Position numbers and translations under genes: made by a program
Notes under the pieces: model-generated
Told to the model about the DNA's origin: nothing
What the model saw: only the letters and a program-made list of their open reading frames with translations
Database searches by the model: none
NCBI GenBank assembly: GCA_030141605.1
Contig: JAQGDQ010000076.1
Span: forward strand, 434,001 to 498,000
DNA length: 64,000 nucleotides
Source of the DNA: Tubiluchus corallicola
Taxonomy: Eukaryota > Priapulida > Priapulimorpha > Priapulimorphida > Tubiluchidae
Reading direction: 5' to 3'
Shown: positions 1 through 12,048 of the stretch, piece after piece
Layout of the letters: each line of letters begins with the position of its first letter
Numbering within the stretch: the first letter of the stretch is position 1

Positions 1-1311
<1,311 letters not shown>

Positions 1312-1353
1312 TGAAATCATTTTCAAAATAGCCATTAATGTTGTAATAATTTA

Positions 1354-1359
1354 AATAAA
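1354..1359 (+). promoter_or_regulatory. Polyadenylation signal of ENOPH1
   Basis: An AATAAA hexamer lies 43 bases after the ENOPH1 stop codon, followed by a GT/T-rich stretch (gtgctccttg). This gives a very short 3' UTR. Confidence 0.6.
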
Positions 1360-2069
1360 CGAGTGCTCCTTGTAAATGAATGCTGCTAATCTCAATAATT
1401 TTGTGTAATGAGTGTTCATTCACTAATTTGGAGAATTTTAAAATTTTCTAAATTACCTTTTTAACATTCTGGTACCACTCCAGAGGTAGCAATTGGAAAA
1501 TGTTCAAAATATTAAAGAGACAACAAGTTGAATGTTGAAAAATTGATGCTACTGAGAACAGAAACTTTTTTCAAAATGTGCTTATGGATTCGCTCTTGCT
1601 TTCTGTACTGCCAACATTTTGCAAAGTGTTTTCGCTAATTTTGCTTCCAGTTGTCATTAATCGTGACATTTATAACAATGGGTTAAAAGACCTATATAAG
1701 ATAAGCTCCAGAATTCGATACTTTTTTTGTTGTTGTCCACGAATGATTCAAGGATCGAAGATGGTATCGATGATACACGATGTTTATCGTGTATTTAACA
1801 TTCTTAACATTTAGGAGTTGCAAAAGATCTAATTGCATACTAGTTTTGTAGTTCAGCTGATATTTAATGCACTTATTGCCTTGAATTGCAACCGGTTGTG
1901 CATCATTGTTTATAAGCATTTTATTACTGACTGTACAATAGTTAGTTGCACATTCACCTAAATTCAAGACAATCTCAACTTAGCAATTTTGCAAGGCATA
2001 CGTATTTCAATTGACCAAAAATAAAAACACTAGCCAAATACTGCAAAAGAATTTTGCGCATAAACCCAC

Positions 2070-2250
2070 AATGACAACCCACACCACACTGGTGCCCCAC
2101 TCGCAACACACCACACCAAACCAACCTGCCGCACCACTCACAATACACTATCCACACCACAGCACCCACATCATACCTCAACACAGCACTACACCACATT
2201 ACCCACATCATACCATCAATACCACATCATACCACCCAGACCACACTACA
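2070..2250. repeat. Degenerate CCACA/CACATCATACC simple sequence
   Basis: About 180 bases built almost only from A, C and T in variants of ccacac, cacatcatacc and accacat. It is cryptically simple sequence rather than a clean tandem array. The apparent 92-codon frame across it is low complexity and is not taken as a gene. The rest of 1,360-2,598 is AT-rich and featureless and should hold the promoter and 5' UTR of the cadherin-like gene. Confidence 0.7.
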
Positions 2251-2598
2251 TTGTATTGTTTAGAGATGATTGTTGAGCACAATGACTAATTTTTTTCATT
2301 TAGAATTTCAGAATGAGAATTTCCAAATTCAAATGAAAGTGACAGTAATCATTAAATTTTTGGAATCTTGAGAAAGCTAGTTTTAGAATCTTTTTCTCTG
2401 TGGTAACTAAATAATTAATATTTGCAAATTGACAAGAAAAAAATACGACCTTTTTGTGAAAAATATTATAATTCATGAAAGATTTTGTGAAAGATACTTT
2501 CAAAGGTCATTAAGCAATGAAATGTGAAACAGTTTTTGCTAAAGTGTGATAAGTACAAGTGATGTGTGTTGACTACCAGACTTTTCGGAAAAGCGAAC

Positions 2599-4815
2599 AT
2601 GTCTCTCCGTGGCAGCATTTTCAACCTGTTGATAGCCTTCATAGTATTTGTCATTGTCGATCGTTTGCAAATGAATCCTAAAGCAGTGGAAGGAGCTGAC
2701 GTTATTTGGGAAAAAACGCTCCCTCCACAGAACTGTGAGAAAACTTCTACAGGGTACCACCACTATCATCATGAAATAACCCTTAATGAAAAGAGCAATC
2801 CAGGTCCTGGCACCAATCTCCTCAACTTAAGCAAGAAAAGGAAACTAATAGATTATATAGTGAATATATTTACTAGAAAGGTATTTCCTCGCATATTTCC
2901 TTATCACTATGGGCAAATTGAAAATGACTGGAAGCTGTTTAAGTGGCCTACATATAATATATTCGGCGCAGTTTCTTCACCACCTCCAGTTTTGAAGTTA
3001 AAAAGATACATACCTGAGTATTTGTCAGAATATAGGCCCTTGGAATTTCTGAAATTAAACCCTAAATTGGAGGTACAATTTGTTTGTAGTACTGAGAGAG
3101 AATATAGACCTAATGATGGAATTAATAGGGCTCATGTGATCTGGATTACAGTCTGGATAGTTCCTTTTGATTTTCATAAGCCTCGCTTTGCCGGCTCTGT
3201 CTTGAGGGATTTGTTGCTCACTGAAGACACACCAGTTGGATCGAATGTTTCTGTCATTTCTGTAATTGACAAGGATAAGTTTGCAAGCACAAGGCAGTAT
3301 GAGCTTTGCATTGAGCCAGTCTTACCACCACCGAAACAGCAATGTAATTATTCACATGAATACTTTCAACTTCTGAATGATACCTTGTTCTTAAAAAAGA
3401 GATTGCAATACAGGGTAAAAGACTTCATAAAGATATATATAGTAGCACATCGTCATATAATAATGGAGACAGCGACACCTGAGAACTACACAGGCATGAC
3501 ATTTGAAGTTATAGTTTTGAATACAAATAATGAAAATCCAGATTTTCAGACCGTTGCATACACAGCATTAGTGGACAGTGGTGCTCAAGTGGGCACACCT
3601 TTAAAAATGCAGCCGTTCCCTATATCTGCTACTGACCCAGAACATCTTCACACCCTTGCTTTTTTCACTTTCCCGTTTCCAAGTCAATGTGAGGGCAAGT
3701 TTAAGATAGCTGAGACAACTGGTGTCATTACTGTTGCAGCAGAACTCGTTCATGAAAAATCTAAATATTTCACTCTTGTTCAAGTCACTGAGCAAGAGAA
3801 TCACGTACACTATGCTAGAGCTGCGTTAATGATCATGGTTTACCCCAAAATAGTGGAATTTGATAAAGAAGCTTATTCAGTGGATGTTTTTCATTATGAG
3901 CCAGTTAACACAATAGTACTGACAATGAAGATTATTAACTGGAATCCTGATAAGTTACCATCTTTCAAGTTGCTAACAAAAACTGGCATAATGGTAAAAA
4001 ATTTTAAATTGACCAAACCAGACAGCTTATTGTTTTTGCAAAAGTGGTTTCTCGATCTTGTCATAACTAGCCCACTTCACGTAAATGCTATGGATTACCA
4101 TGAATTAGTCCTACAACTACAGAGCGAGGAACAAGTTGCTGATGTTGATATCACTATTTCAGTTAGGAGAACTAATCTGAAAAATCCTGTGTTCACTCAA
4201 CAAGTGTATCAAATGAATAATACCAGAGATGATGGCTTCATTGTTGGTCAAGTTAAAGCCATTCTTGCTGGTAAAACTGAACATAAAATACAGTATTTGG
4301 TTCTTAGTTATGACACTGTTGTTCGCATTAGTGATGAGGGAAAAGTTTCCCTGGTTGCTGGATCAGCTCATGAAATGACGGTAGGGGTGAGAGCTTGTGC
4401 CATTCCAGATGATCTGCAGTATGAGGAAGCGCACTGTAGCTATGCCTTAGTAATCATCGTTTCATCAAATAATACACCAGCTGTTGGCAAATTGAAGCCT
4501 TTTTTAGGTAAAAGAAACAGTTCACTTGCAGAACGATTGCCTAAAAGAAACTGTTCACTTGCAGACCGATTGCTGATTGTTGCCAATGTGTTGTTGCTTA
4601 CTATATTAATTGTCCAAATATTTGTTCTTTTTAGAAGACTTCGTGCCCCACATGAAACTGGTATTAGACGACATTCTTTGCAAATGGCTGACACACAGCA
4701 TACTTTGCAAATGGATGGCACACAACATGCTGATATAGTTGTCGGACAGAATTTTGTTGAACAGGATGACAGAGAATATCCTATTAATTACATTTATACG
4801 AATGCTTTTTTATAG
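2599..4815 (+). CDS. Cadherin-like single-pass membrane protein, single exon
   Basis: An uninterrupted 738-codon frame. The ATG at 2599 is chosen because it starts a signal peptide (MSLRGSIFNLLIAFIVFVIV); the open frame reaches only 11 codons further upstream, without an ATG. The ectodomain looks like degenerate cadherin repeats. One runs from about residue 195 to 315, with a TEDTPVGSNVSVISVIDKD strand pattern and an NTNNENPDF linker in place of the usual DxNDNxPxF. Others are at about 316-420, 420-532 (ending KNPVF) and 532-640. An Asn-rich membrane-proximal stretch holds an 11-residue duplication (KRNSSLAERLP / KRNCSLADRLL). A transmembrane helix follows at about 658-679 (LLIVANVLLLTILIVQIFVLF-like), then a 59-residue tail with a repeated LQMxxTQH motif and no recognisable catenin-binding region. 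Likely role: surface adhesion or recognition. Most calcium-binding residues (LDRE, DxNDN) are missing, so calcium dependence is doubtful. An intronless protocadherin relative or a retrocopy are both possible. Confidence 0.82.
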   Translation: MSLRGSIFNLLIAFIVFVIVDRLQMNPKAVEGADVIWEKTLPPQNCEKTSTGYHHYHHEITLNEKSNPGPGTNLLNLSKKRKLIDYIVNIFTRKVFPRIFPYHYGQIENDWKLFKWPTYNIFGAVSSPPPVLKLKRYIPEYLSEYRPLEFLKLNPKLEVQFVCSTEREYRPNDGINRAHVIWITVWIVPFDFHKPRFAGSVLRDLLLTEDTPVGSNVSVISVIDKDKFASTRQYELCIEPVLPPPKQQCNYSHEYFQLLNDTLFLKKRLQYRVKDFIKIYIVAHRHIIMETATPENYTGMTFEVIVLNTNNENPDFQTVAYTALVDSGAQVGTPLKMQPFPISATDPEHLHTLAFFTFPFPSQCEGKFKIAETTGVITVAAELVHEKSKYFTLVQVTEQENHVHYARAALMIMVYPKIVEFDKEAYSVDVFHYEPVNTIVLTMKIINWNPDKLPSFKLLTKTGIMVKNFKLTKPDSLLFLQKWFLDLVITSPLHVNAMDYHELVLQLQSEEQVADVDITISVRRTNLKNPVFTQQVYQMNNTRDDGFIVGQVKAILAGKTEHKIQYLVLSYDTVVRISDEGKVSLVAGSAHEMTVGVRACAIPDDLQYEEAHCSYALVIIVSSNNTPAVGKLKPFLGKRNSSLAERLPKRNCSLADRLLIVANVLLLTILIVQIFVLFRRLRAPHETGIRRHSLQMADTQHTLQMDGTQHADIVVGQNFVEQDDREYPINYIYTNAFL

Positions 4816-5299
4816 TTGTTTGGATTAATTTAATAACATTTCCATGGCTGACTAACCTTAAATCATGCAGCCTATTCTGTTGTTGGAAAAAATCTGCAAA
4901 ATGCATTTGTTTGCAGAATGGTGGCTGATCGGATATTTCGGATCATTGATGTAGCTTTGAAATCAATCCACCAGTTGAACATGCAACAATGTAGTTGGTG
5001 TGTTGTCATAAGCATTAAGTACAGCTTCTGTTAATTTCGATTAATTGATTATTTCTATTACACAATGCTACTACCAATGTGCGGAACATGTATATCACAA
5101 GATTTAGCGATGTGGATACTGAAGTTCTTAGTACTATCAGTTGTACACACATCGACATTTCATGCTGGTTCAGACATTGTATTAGATAAACGTGGCAACG
5201 CCACACAGACTAAACTTTATTAAAAATTCATTAGCGTCTGGTAACGTTCTGACATTGTTGTAAAGTTTTCTGACCAACTATCGATTATCATTTAACAAT
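4816..5299. other. Downstream region of the cadherin-like gene
   Basis: AT-rich and non-coding. It should contain the 3' UTR, but no canonical AATAAA follows the stop closely; the nearest plus-strand AATAAA that I see is near 5,600. No other feature is visible. Confidence 0.4.
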
Positions 5300-5919
5300 A
5301 CCAAAAAGTAGAGGTGGTATTGCCATTGATTGGACAAAGTTACTAAACAGAAACTCGTGTAAACTACACGTTGCAAAACATCATGGAAAGTTTAACGTAT
5401 TTTATAAATTATATTTGCTTCCATAAGATATACATGCATAAACTGCAACTTGTCACTAGGTAAAGAAGTATAATTTTCTGACAAGTCATATACTTATACT
5501 GATAATTATACAAAATATTGTAAATTATTTAATGTAAAGTAATTATCACTAACTTAATAGCTAACGTTTGTTCTTGGTAAGAATAAGAAACATTATGAAT
5601 AAACAACAGCTAGTAGAATCATTATAACCAAAGCAGAAGAACCTTCACATACAAAACTTATGACTACAATAAAGTAGTGAGAAAGAGCTACAAACAAAAC
5701 ACCAAGAGTAGCACAGAGGGAATAAGAAACAGCGCATGCCTAATAAGACATCATTGAATCATTAGCAGCTATCACTTATGAAATGGCATATACACAACAA
5801 AAACCTATAAAACAGTAAATACAACAAGATGCGAATCAAATAAACTAAACTCGAATAAACTACATATAGGACTTTAGAATAAACACCAAATGAAAGTTAA
5901 GTGCCAAAACTATGAAGTT

Positions 5920-5925
5920 TTTATT
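5920..5925 (-). promoter_or_regulatory. Polyadenylation signal in the duplicated 3' UTR
   Basis: TTTATT on the plus strand reads AATAAA on the minus strand. It lies about 440 bases beyond the stop of the duplicated terminal exon, and an equivalent hexamer sits at the matching place in the other copy (9,134-9,139). Confidence 0.45.
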
Positions 5926-6367
5926 GTGATGGTTCTTTCCTGTTATTATCACTTGCTAATTTGACTTTCACGAAAGATTTCTGTTCTTGCTTGCATTCAG
6001 AATTAAAAGTCACCCAAACAGGCAGAACAACCAGAATCACTCCAACATGCAGTCAGAGCAACTGGCGGTGAATTTTGGGTAAATTTTAGGCTACAAAATA
6101 GAAAAGCTTGGTATTGACATACATTTAACATGTTGAAATGAATATAAAGTACACAAACTAAAATGTACAATATTGCCAAGTCTACCCAGTTCTACACATG
6201 GACATCTCAACAAAGCGTATTGTTTTCTGTAAAATATTGGGAATAATTGTGTATTGATTTGTGTACTGAATTCTTCAGTGAAATGAAAATAAATTTGCAA
6301 AGTTGCAACTGTCTTCAAAAACTCTTCGGCACGTTTCCGCGAAGGCCGCTTTTTTCTTGATGTTTAG

Positions 6368-6507
6368 TTAATTTTTCTTTCTGCCAGAGAGCTTGATGAA
6401 TGGATTGTCGTCAACTGTCGCATCTGCCTCGATAACTGATGTCACAGCAATGATTAAGTAAAATTTAGCTAAATCTATGCAGCTGTGCTCTTGAAAGATG
6501 ACTTCAG
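6368..6507 (-). pseudogene. Duplicated terminal exon of the ZP gene (pseudo-exon or alternative last exon)
   Basis: This is a diverged copy of the ZP gene's last exon (9,565-9,734). It keeps the acceptor AG, the same entry phase (two bases completing a codon) and an open frame to the same TAA. The conserved C-terminus is FIKLSGRKKN here versus FIKLSDRKKN in the main copy. The middle, EVIFQEHSCIDLAKFYLIIAV, matches the main copy's SCIKPVKFYSIVAV. The hydrophobic run then breaks into charged residues (VIEADATVDDN), so the exon no longer encodes a good transmembrane helix. It could be an alternative terminal exon giving a non-anchored isoform, or a decayed duplicate. I see no duplicates of the upstream exons. 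Confidence 0.6.
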
Positions 6508-6540
6508 CTGTGAATGCATGTAATGTCCTGCGATAATAAA

Positions 6541-8039
6541 ACAATAATAAAACGCCTTCTATTATTTGCAGGATTATTATTGTTTATCTAATGGGAAACC
6601 CTGAGATATATGTAAAAATTACTGCCAATGTCTGCTTTGAGATGTTGGAAAAAAGGAGAAAACTATTGTATAGATAAAATGAAGGTGAAACATCAAATAA
6701 TTTATTAGTTTTATCGGTTTTATCTCTATATTTTTTATGATATACAATTTTATGACATTTGGTCTCTTATAGCTCAAAGTTGAGCACCTGTTTGGGCATA
6801 AGCGTATGTTATTTAAAGACGACGTACTTTATGGAAAAAGTAGACACCTAAACACAAAATTAAGTGAATAAGTTTGTCCATATTAAGACAATAATAATCT
6901 ATCAGTCTATTTATTTGTTTGAATAAGCAGAATCGACTATGTCCCACAGATTCGCCTGTGGGCATCGCCTTTTCCATCTTCCTTCTCCACATATTTCTGT
7001 CCAATTCGGTATCCCACATGCTGGTGTTTTTCAACTTCAGTATAGTGTTGCTAACGTCTTTAGCTATTACATATATGTAAGTTAAATTTTACTCACCAGG
7101 AGGCGTTTTGGTAGCTTTTATTAATTACTAGTAAAACCACTTTTCGATTGGGAATTATGGGGAAGTAAAATTATATATCCGATCCACATAGGCCGTTTTT
7201 ATAGCTTTTGTGCACGGTTACTAGTTAGTTTCCGGCAAAAATCTGTAGACAGTTACATTCGTCATTTATTTAGTTTTTAGTTAAGTGGATAGCTATATTT
7301 GATGTATGCCATTTGGTTAGAAAAACATTTTGTCTAAGCTATTTTCATAGTTTGCGGTGCTGGACATTTATACACATTCCGTGTTCGTATGGAGTAACTA
7401 ACTACAGATTGGACGAAAATAAGCTTTCGTTTACCTGGATTTGCCTTATAAACGAAGACCACCCTGACTGTTATTTTTTTGGATTTTGCCACAGCCTGGC
7501 AACAAGTCTGCAATTGCTCTTTCGTTACTACGCTTAAATCAACAAATATTTTATGTTTGCTCATGAGAACTACTTCAAAAAATTAGCAAATTTGATTTGG
7601 CAAGCTTCCCTAACTTTTCCGTTGAACGCTGAAAATCCACGTTGTTAAACCGTAGAACTACATAATAAAGCACATGGAACAGTGGCCTTGTAATCGCCTG
7701 TTTGGCAAGGTGTATACCAAGTAACATTATTGTCAATTGAAAACGTTGCTGGAAATTTGCGACCAATATGAATTCGTAGTTAATTCAACTCTAGCTAGCA
7801 GTGTCCCACCACTCTAACAAGCCATGCATGGACCGAGACAGAAGGCATATTTAGTTAACCCGAATTTAGCAGTTAACAAAGTGAGTCTGACACTTAGTAA
7901 CGGTGATTAAATGTACCTAATAGAAGTTTCCCTAACTGACAAAAACACTTACAGGTTTGTGTTAACAAGTGTGGTATAAGAATTTTTCTGGAACTGCATT
8001 CATGTGACCTAGCCAGTAGCTAGTTTGAGGCGATTTTTA
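6541..8039. other. Non-coding stretch between the duplicated segments
   Basis: AT-rich sequence without convincing exons, repeats or RNA genes on either strand. Short frames near 6,813-7,034 and 7,313-7,766 lack family resemblance and splice support. Confidence 0.5.
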
Positions 8040-8140
8040 TAAAAAGGTAGTAAACTAGAAAATGTTCGTATAAACTGCGTTGCAAAACATCATGCGAAGT
8101 TTGATTAATTTCTGAATATGCATTTACTGTACACATATGT

Positions 8141-8254
8141 ACACGAGATGTGACGTGTTTACATACATGCTGAAATTAACAATATAGTTCTAAGCACACA
8201 CGAGATGTGACGTGTTTACATACATGCTGAAATTAACAATATAGTTCTAAGCAC
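8141..8254. repeat. 57-bp tandem repeat, two copies
   Basis: A unit starting ACACGAGATGTGACGTGTTT is present twice, head to tail, with no mismatch that I can see (8,141-8,197 and 8,198-8,254). It is a recent local duplication. Confidence 0.9.
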
Positions 8255-9133
8255 ACAAGTATTTTTTGCCAAGCCATATATAGACGTATATACCAGTTAT
8301 GCAAAGTAATTCAAACAATTTTGTGCAACAAACAAATGTGGCCTTTTCTGTTGGTATAACCAATGAAAGCGCTTTACAACATAAAAACAAACAAATGAGT
8401 TTGCTAACTAACCAACGAATTGAAAATTGAGCAAACGTTTTTTTATTACAAATAACTTCAAGAGGCTGTGGCTTTAAAATCGCCAGTATTTCATTTTTCA
8501 TATTGCTGTGTATCTACTTAATTCTTGTTCACGTTTGGCCATTTCAAATATTGCAGAATTTTACGAATCACACGTGTCCTCAAAAATAATTTGCGAAGCC
8601 AGCCTTTGTCTGACCCTACACTTTGAAACTTCACTAGGCTGTAGTTTATAATTACTAGTACTACTGATAGTTTGTTGCACAAAAATTCATTAGTTAATTT
8701 CCCAAAAATTAATGAATAATCTGATTTGTCATTTTGCTTAGCAATATATTCATATTTTAAAGACATTTTTAGTTGAAGATAAAAAGCATTGTCACAAACC
8801 AAAGAAATAGTAAGGGACGCCCAGAACAAAACAAATAGTAACAATCGTTACAAATAAAACCGCAAGAATATGTACTGATCGAAAATTAGAACTTATTGAA
8901 TTAATGACAAATCAAAATTTAGATTTTGGTCCAGATTAAATAGAAATCGCCATACACTTGAAAAGTTTAAGAATTGTCACAATTAGAAATTAAGAAGTAT
9001 CACTGACGAGTTTGCAGAAACACGATAAAGACAAGCTCAAAAGACTATAAAAACACTACACAACAATAAAACCTACCACTAGCGAAGTTTCACAAAATGT
9101 AAGACTTAAGAATTTAGATAAAACTGTGAAGAT

Positions 9134-9139
9134 TTTATT
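9134..9139 (-). promoter_or_regulatory. Candidate polyadenylation signal of the ZP gene
   Basis: Minus-strand AATAAA about 425 bases after the stop codon at 9,565-9,567. The hexamer and its flanks are conserved in the diverged duplicate (5,920-5,925), which supports a function. Confidence 0.5.
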
Positions 9140-9564
9140 GTGGTAGCTTATCTGCTGTTAATTTGACTTCACAAAAGATTTCAGCTCACCAAAACTAAAG
9201 GTACATCAACAGACAGAGCAACTATAATTACATGTATATTATATAGGACGGCAGTGAACTTTGGTAAAATTTTAGGCCAAAAAGTTAATAGGCTTGATAC
9301 CATCAGTCATTTTTTCACAGTAGTACATACATTCAACATACTGGAATGAACACGAAGTGTTTGCACAAATAGAAAATATAGTACAGTACTGTCAAGCTTA
9401 GAGGAATGGACATCACGTTAAAGCTGATTAAGTTCGCCTCTTTTTAAAATATTGTGGGTAACTTTCATGAAATGAGAATAAATTTACAAATGGCGTGAAA
9501 TATGTCTTCAGAACTCCTTTGTCAGGTTTCTTCGAAGGCCGCTTTTCTTTTTCTTGATGTTCAA

Positions 9565-9734
9565 TTAATTCTTCTTTCGGTCGGACAGCTTGATGAACAG
9601 CCCGATTGTTGCTACTGCCACGACAAGAAGTGTCACAGCAACGATGGAGTAAAACTTGACAGGTTTTATGCAGCTTTGCTCCGATGTTTTCTTTGGCACT
9701 GGAACTGTGATTGGCTTCTGAATGATGACATCAA
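9565..9734 (-). CDS. ZP protein, last exon: transmembrane anchor
   Basis: The acceptor TTTATAG precedes two bases that complete a Val codon begun in the 10.1-kb exon (phase 1). It encodes about 56 codons: a Lys/Pro/Thr stalk (IIQKPITVPVPKK), SCIKPVK, a hydrophobic helix (FYSIVAVTLLVVAVATIGLF) and a short basic tail KLSDRKKN, ending in TAA. This is the membrane anchor usual in ZP precursors, removed by cleavage at the upstream RRKR site. A diverged duplicate lies at 6,368-6,507. Confidence 0.82.
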
Positions 9735-9913
9735 CTATAAATGCATGTTACAACATAATTATTTTTCGTTATAAATGTCTTGGTTGTTGTCATCAAGAAT
9801 GAATAAATATCTTAACATTTCTGTCAGTTTTTTAGAAAGTGGTACTGTATTCTTAAAACACCACTCAGTGTAACAATATTTAAATCACAAATTAATGGCA
9901 ATAACGTACGCAC

Positions 9914-10127
9914 CTGGTTCGTCAAGACCTGGGATCTCAACATCAAAACCAGTAGAAACTTCTGTAACTTCCACAATGGTTTCTTCTACTTCTGTTTCCG
10001 TCTGGTTAGCAGATCTCTTTCTTCGTCCATACCCTCCACTGCCATGACCTCCTCCACCTCCATGACCTCCTCCGTGCCTACCACGTTGTCCACTGTTAGC
10101 TCTATGCGGATAAAAACATTGCCCAGG
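9914..10127 (-). CDS. ZP protein exon: end of ZP-C, Gly/His-rich, furin site
   Basis: Begins in phase 0 after TTTCCACAG, completing the Cys cluster of ZP-C (preceding exon ends CENACR; this begins PGQC). A Gly/His-rich run (RGRHGGGHGGGGGHGSGG) is followed by GRRKRS, a consensus furin-type cleavage site where ZP precursors are normally released. Then come a Glu/Thr/Val-rich stretch (TETEVEETIVEVTEV) and a short PGLDEP linker. The donor is CCAG|GTGCGT, phase 1, matching the last exon. Confidence 0.82.
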
Positions 10128-10955
10128 CTGTGGAAAGATAATAAAACTGACATTAAAAAGGTTTTTGTGCAAAAATACTAGATGTGCTGCAGAATGTGTA
10201 ATTATCACTTACAACGTTACTAAAATAAAAAATGCTTGCTAATGGCATTGTATCTAAACCCAAGAATTTTACTGTAAAATTTTTTCACCAAGTTATATAC
10301 CTACTCAGTATAATCTGCTGAGATAATAAAAATATCGTTTACTTTCGTTATTTTCCGGTTATTGTCAAGACATGTTTTACTCATATTACACAATCTTTAG
10401 CATTGTATACGTTACGATTATTAGAGGCGAGCATTCTCTAACGAATTTGTGACTTTCGAATTCGAAAGATTTTCGAACAAGTTTTGAAACCAGTAGTAAA
10501 ACGTGGTCTTACAAAGATCATACATATTAATTGATTTTGTTCTGCAGTAAAACACTATTAGTTTGCTAAAAAAATTGCCCAGAAACTGCAGTTAATTGTA
10601 TGCTGTTTCAAACATTTTAATGATAAAGAATGCATATGGTTGAAGTGCTGAATTATTCGAATCCATAATTTTAGGTTCGAATCGAATTCGAACTACAAAA
10701 CTCGTTCGAATCGAATTCGAACATTCGATGCTCATCCCTAGCGATTATCTATGTAATTTGTAGCCTATTTCCACGTTTTCTGCTCAGTCTCTTTTCAAAA
10801 GTCGAGAAATGTTGGCAGGGATTGACTGAAGTTGATCAGTAAAATCAACAGCAGCTCGTGTAAAACATTATTGAAATAGAGTTATGCGATTAAAAACCGT
10901 TCATCACTAACGTGCGACACAGCAGTTTAGGAAAGAATGATGTTGTATGCCCTAC
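10128..10955. other. Intron with Thr/Glu-like simple motif block
   Basis: ZP gene intron. At about 10,440-10,735 it contains repeated TTCGAA palindromic motifs (aatcgaattcgaac and relatives) in a degenerate array, probably a decayed repeat. No exon is visible. Confidence 0.5.
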
Positions 10956-11139
10956 CCTACAAGCATTCTCGCAGATTTTAATTTCGCAATTAAAGTAGAC
11001 AGTGTTCGATGATGGAAACCGGAAACCTCGGAAGTTAAAGCTGATTGTGCTCAATACTATTGAACTTCCGAACACTCCGTCTGATCTTACAGGCTCTGTT
11101 AGGTAGATGGGAGGATTTTGCAGATCATACCGAGCACAT
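10956..11139 (-). CDS. ZP protein exon: ZP-C core
   Basis: Acceptor TTTTCAG, entry in phase 2, exit in phase 0 (AGG|GTAGGG). It encodes 61 codons with the hallmark C-terminal half of a ZP domain: CARYDLQNPPIYL, then the strand pattern STISFNFRGFRFPSSNTVYF, then FNCEIKICENAC. In ZP proteins this segment carries the conserved F-x-F-x-A/G-F-R-F motif and the paired cysteines of ZP-C. It joins the 10.1-kb exon perfectly, but its entry phase does not match the 15.4-kb exon, so one exon of length 1 mod 3 should lie between them. Confidence 0.85.
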
Positions 11140-11494
11140 CTGAAAATTAATGTCAGCAAAATGTTTTAAACACGTGTTGTAAAAATCAAGGGGCTCTTAT
11201 AAATAAAAATATACTGCCTTTGTTGTGTGCATTTTATCATGTGCAGTAATTCAAAGCGAAGCAAATATGTATTATTCACAATAATAATGCGCTCTAGAAC
11301 TTTTTGTATTAAATCTAATAAACATATAAGCAAGCAAAGTAAGAAAGAGGGGTCATTAGCTGAGTAAACAAGCTGACAAATGTGTAAAAAATTTGAGCTG
11401 TTACTGGAAAGTTGAATTGATGTTTCTCCTCACCTGTAATAGGGGATAGGGGTTTATTAACTTCCCTGAAAGAAAGCAGTGCCTCTGCGTGCGA

Positions 11495-11575
11495 AAAGAA
11501 GCAAAAAGTTGAATGCGGAGCTTTTTGTTTGCAAAGCAGGCACTCTACCAACTGAGCCACCAAGAATGGGAGAGC
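11495..11575 (-). pseudogene. tRNA-Ala-like pseudogene or tRNA-derived SINE head
   Basis: The minus strand reads GGTGGCTCAGTTGGTAGAG, a nearly canonical tRNA A box and D-arm, followed by a TGCTTTGCAAAC anticodon-arm-like stretch (anticodon TGC, Ala). The expected B box is degraded (GCATTCAAC). A GTTCAATTCC B-box-like string appears separately at 11,631-11,640 on the plus strand. It lies inside a ZP gene intron. A decayed tRNA or a SINE promoter is more likely than a working tRNA. Confidence 0.5.
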
Positions 11576-12048
11576 AGCCCCGTTTTAATATCTTTGTAAA
11601 GCCGTTTATAAAGTCGATCAGGGAGTCCATGTTCAATTCCTGACTGCAGGAGGAAGGTATTAACGTTTTTGGCTAATTAGCTTTCACGGACTTATTTACT
11701 TTGTTTGCTTACTTGATATCTTTCTGCATAATCGATCAGTTGATTAAATGACTGTGTAGATCAATAGCACAAACAACTATAGCTAAACATCATCCTAGAA
11801 CCAAACCGAATGCAGAAGTATCAGTTTTTTGTAACATTACAAAACTTGCAATGTTATAACATTACATAATGTTATAAAACTTGCCCTATTTCATCTATGA
11901 GTTTTAAAAAGTGATATCCGTATCCATCGTGTGCATAGCAATTTTGAATCTGCACGTCCCAGTGCCCTAAAATTGAAAAACAAAAGAACATTTTTAGAAA
12001 CTTTCTACAATTTTGCAGGCTGCAAACCAGTTAAAGTATCCCCAGTTT

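Larger units (their letters stand above)
5300..6540. repeat. Left copy of a diverged segmental duplication (pair with 8,040-9,760)
   Basis: Blocks of this segment match 8,040-9,760 in the same order and orientation. Examples are the GTTGCAAAACATCATG block (5,372 and 8,080), the ATTTTATTGTG polyadenylation block (5,918 and 9,134), the GGCAGAACAACCAGAATCAC versus GACAGAGCAACTATAATTAC block, and the GAAGGCCGCTTTT block (6,342 and 9,534). The copies differ by many substitutions and indels, so the duplication is old. It includes the terminal exon and 3' UTR of the ZP gene. Confidence 0.75.
8040..9760. repeat. Right copy of the diverged segmental duplication
   Basis: Partner of 5,300-6,540. It is longer because of insertions, including the 57-bp tandem repeat at 8,141-8,254. 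It carries the functional-looking terminal exon of the ZP gene (9,565-9,734) and its 3' UTR. Confidence 0.75.

Noticed and set aside
2011-2289. 92-codon Thr/His/Pro-rich frame
   Set aside because: Degenerate CCACA simple sequence.
8141-8254. Possible CRISPR-like repeat
   Set aside because: Only two head-to-tail units without spacers, in an animal genome.
9502-9774. 90-codon plus-strand frame
   Set aside because: Shadow of the ZP terminal exon on the minus strand.
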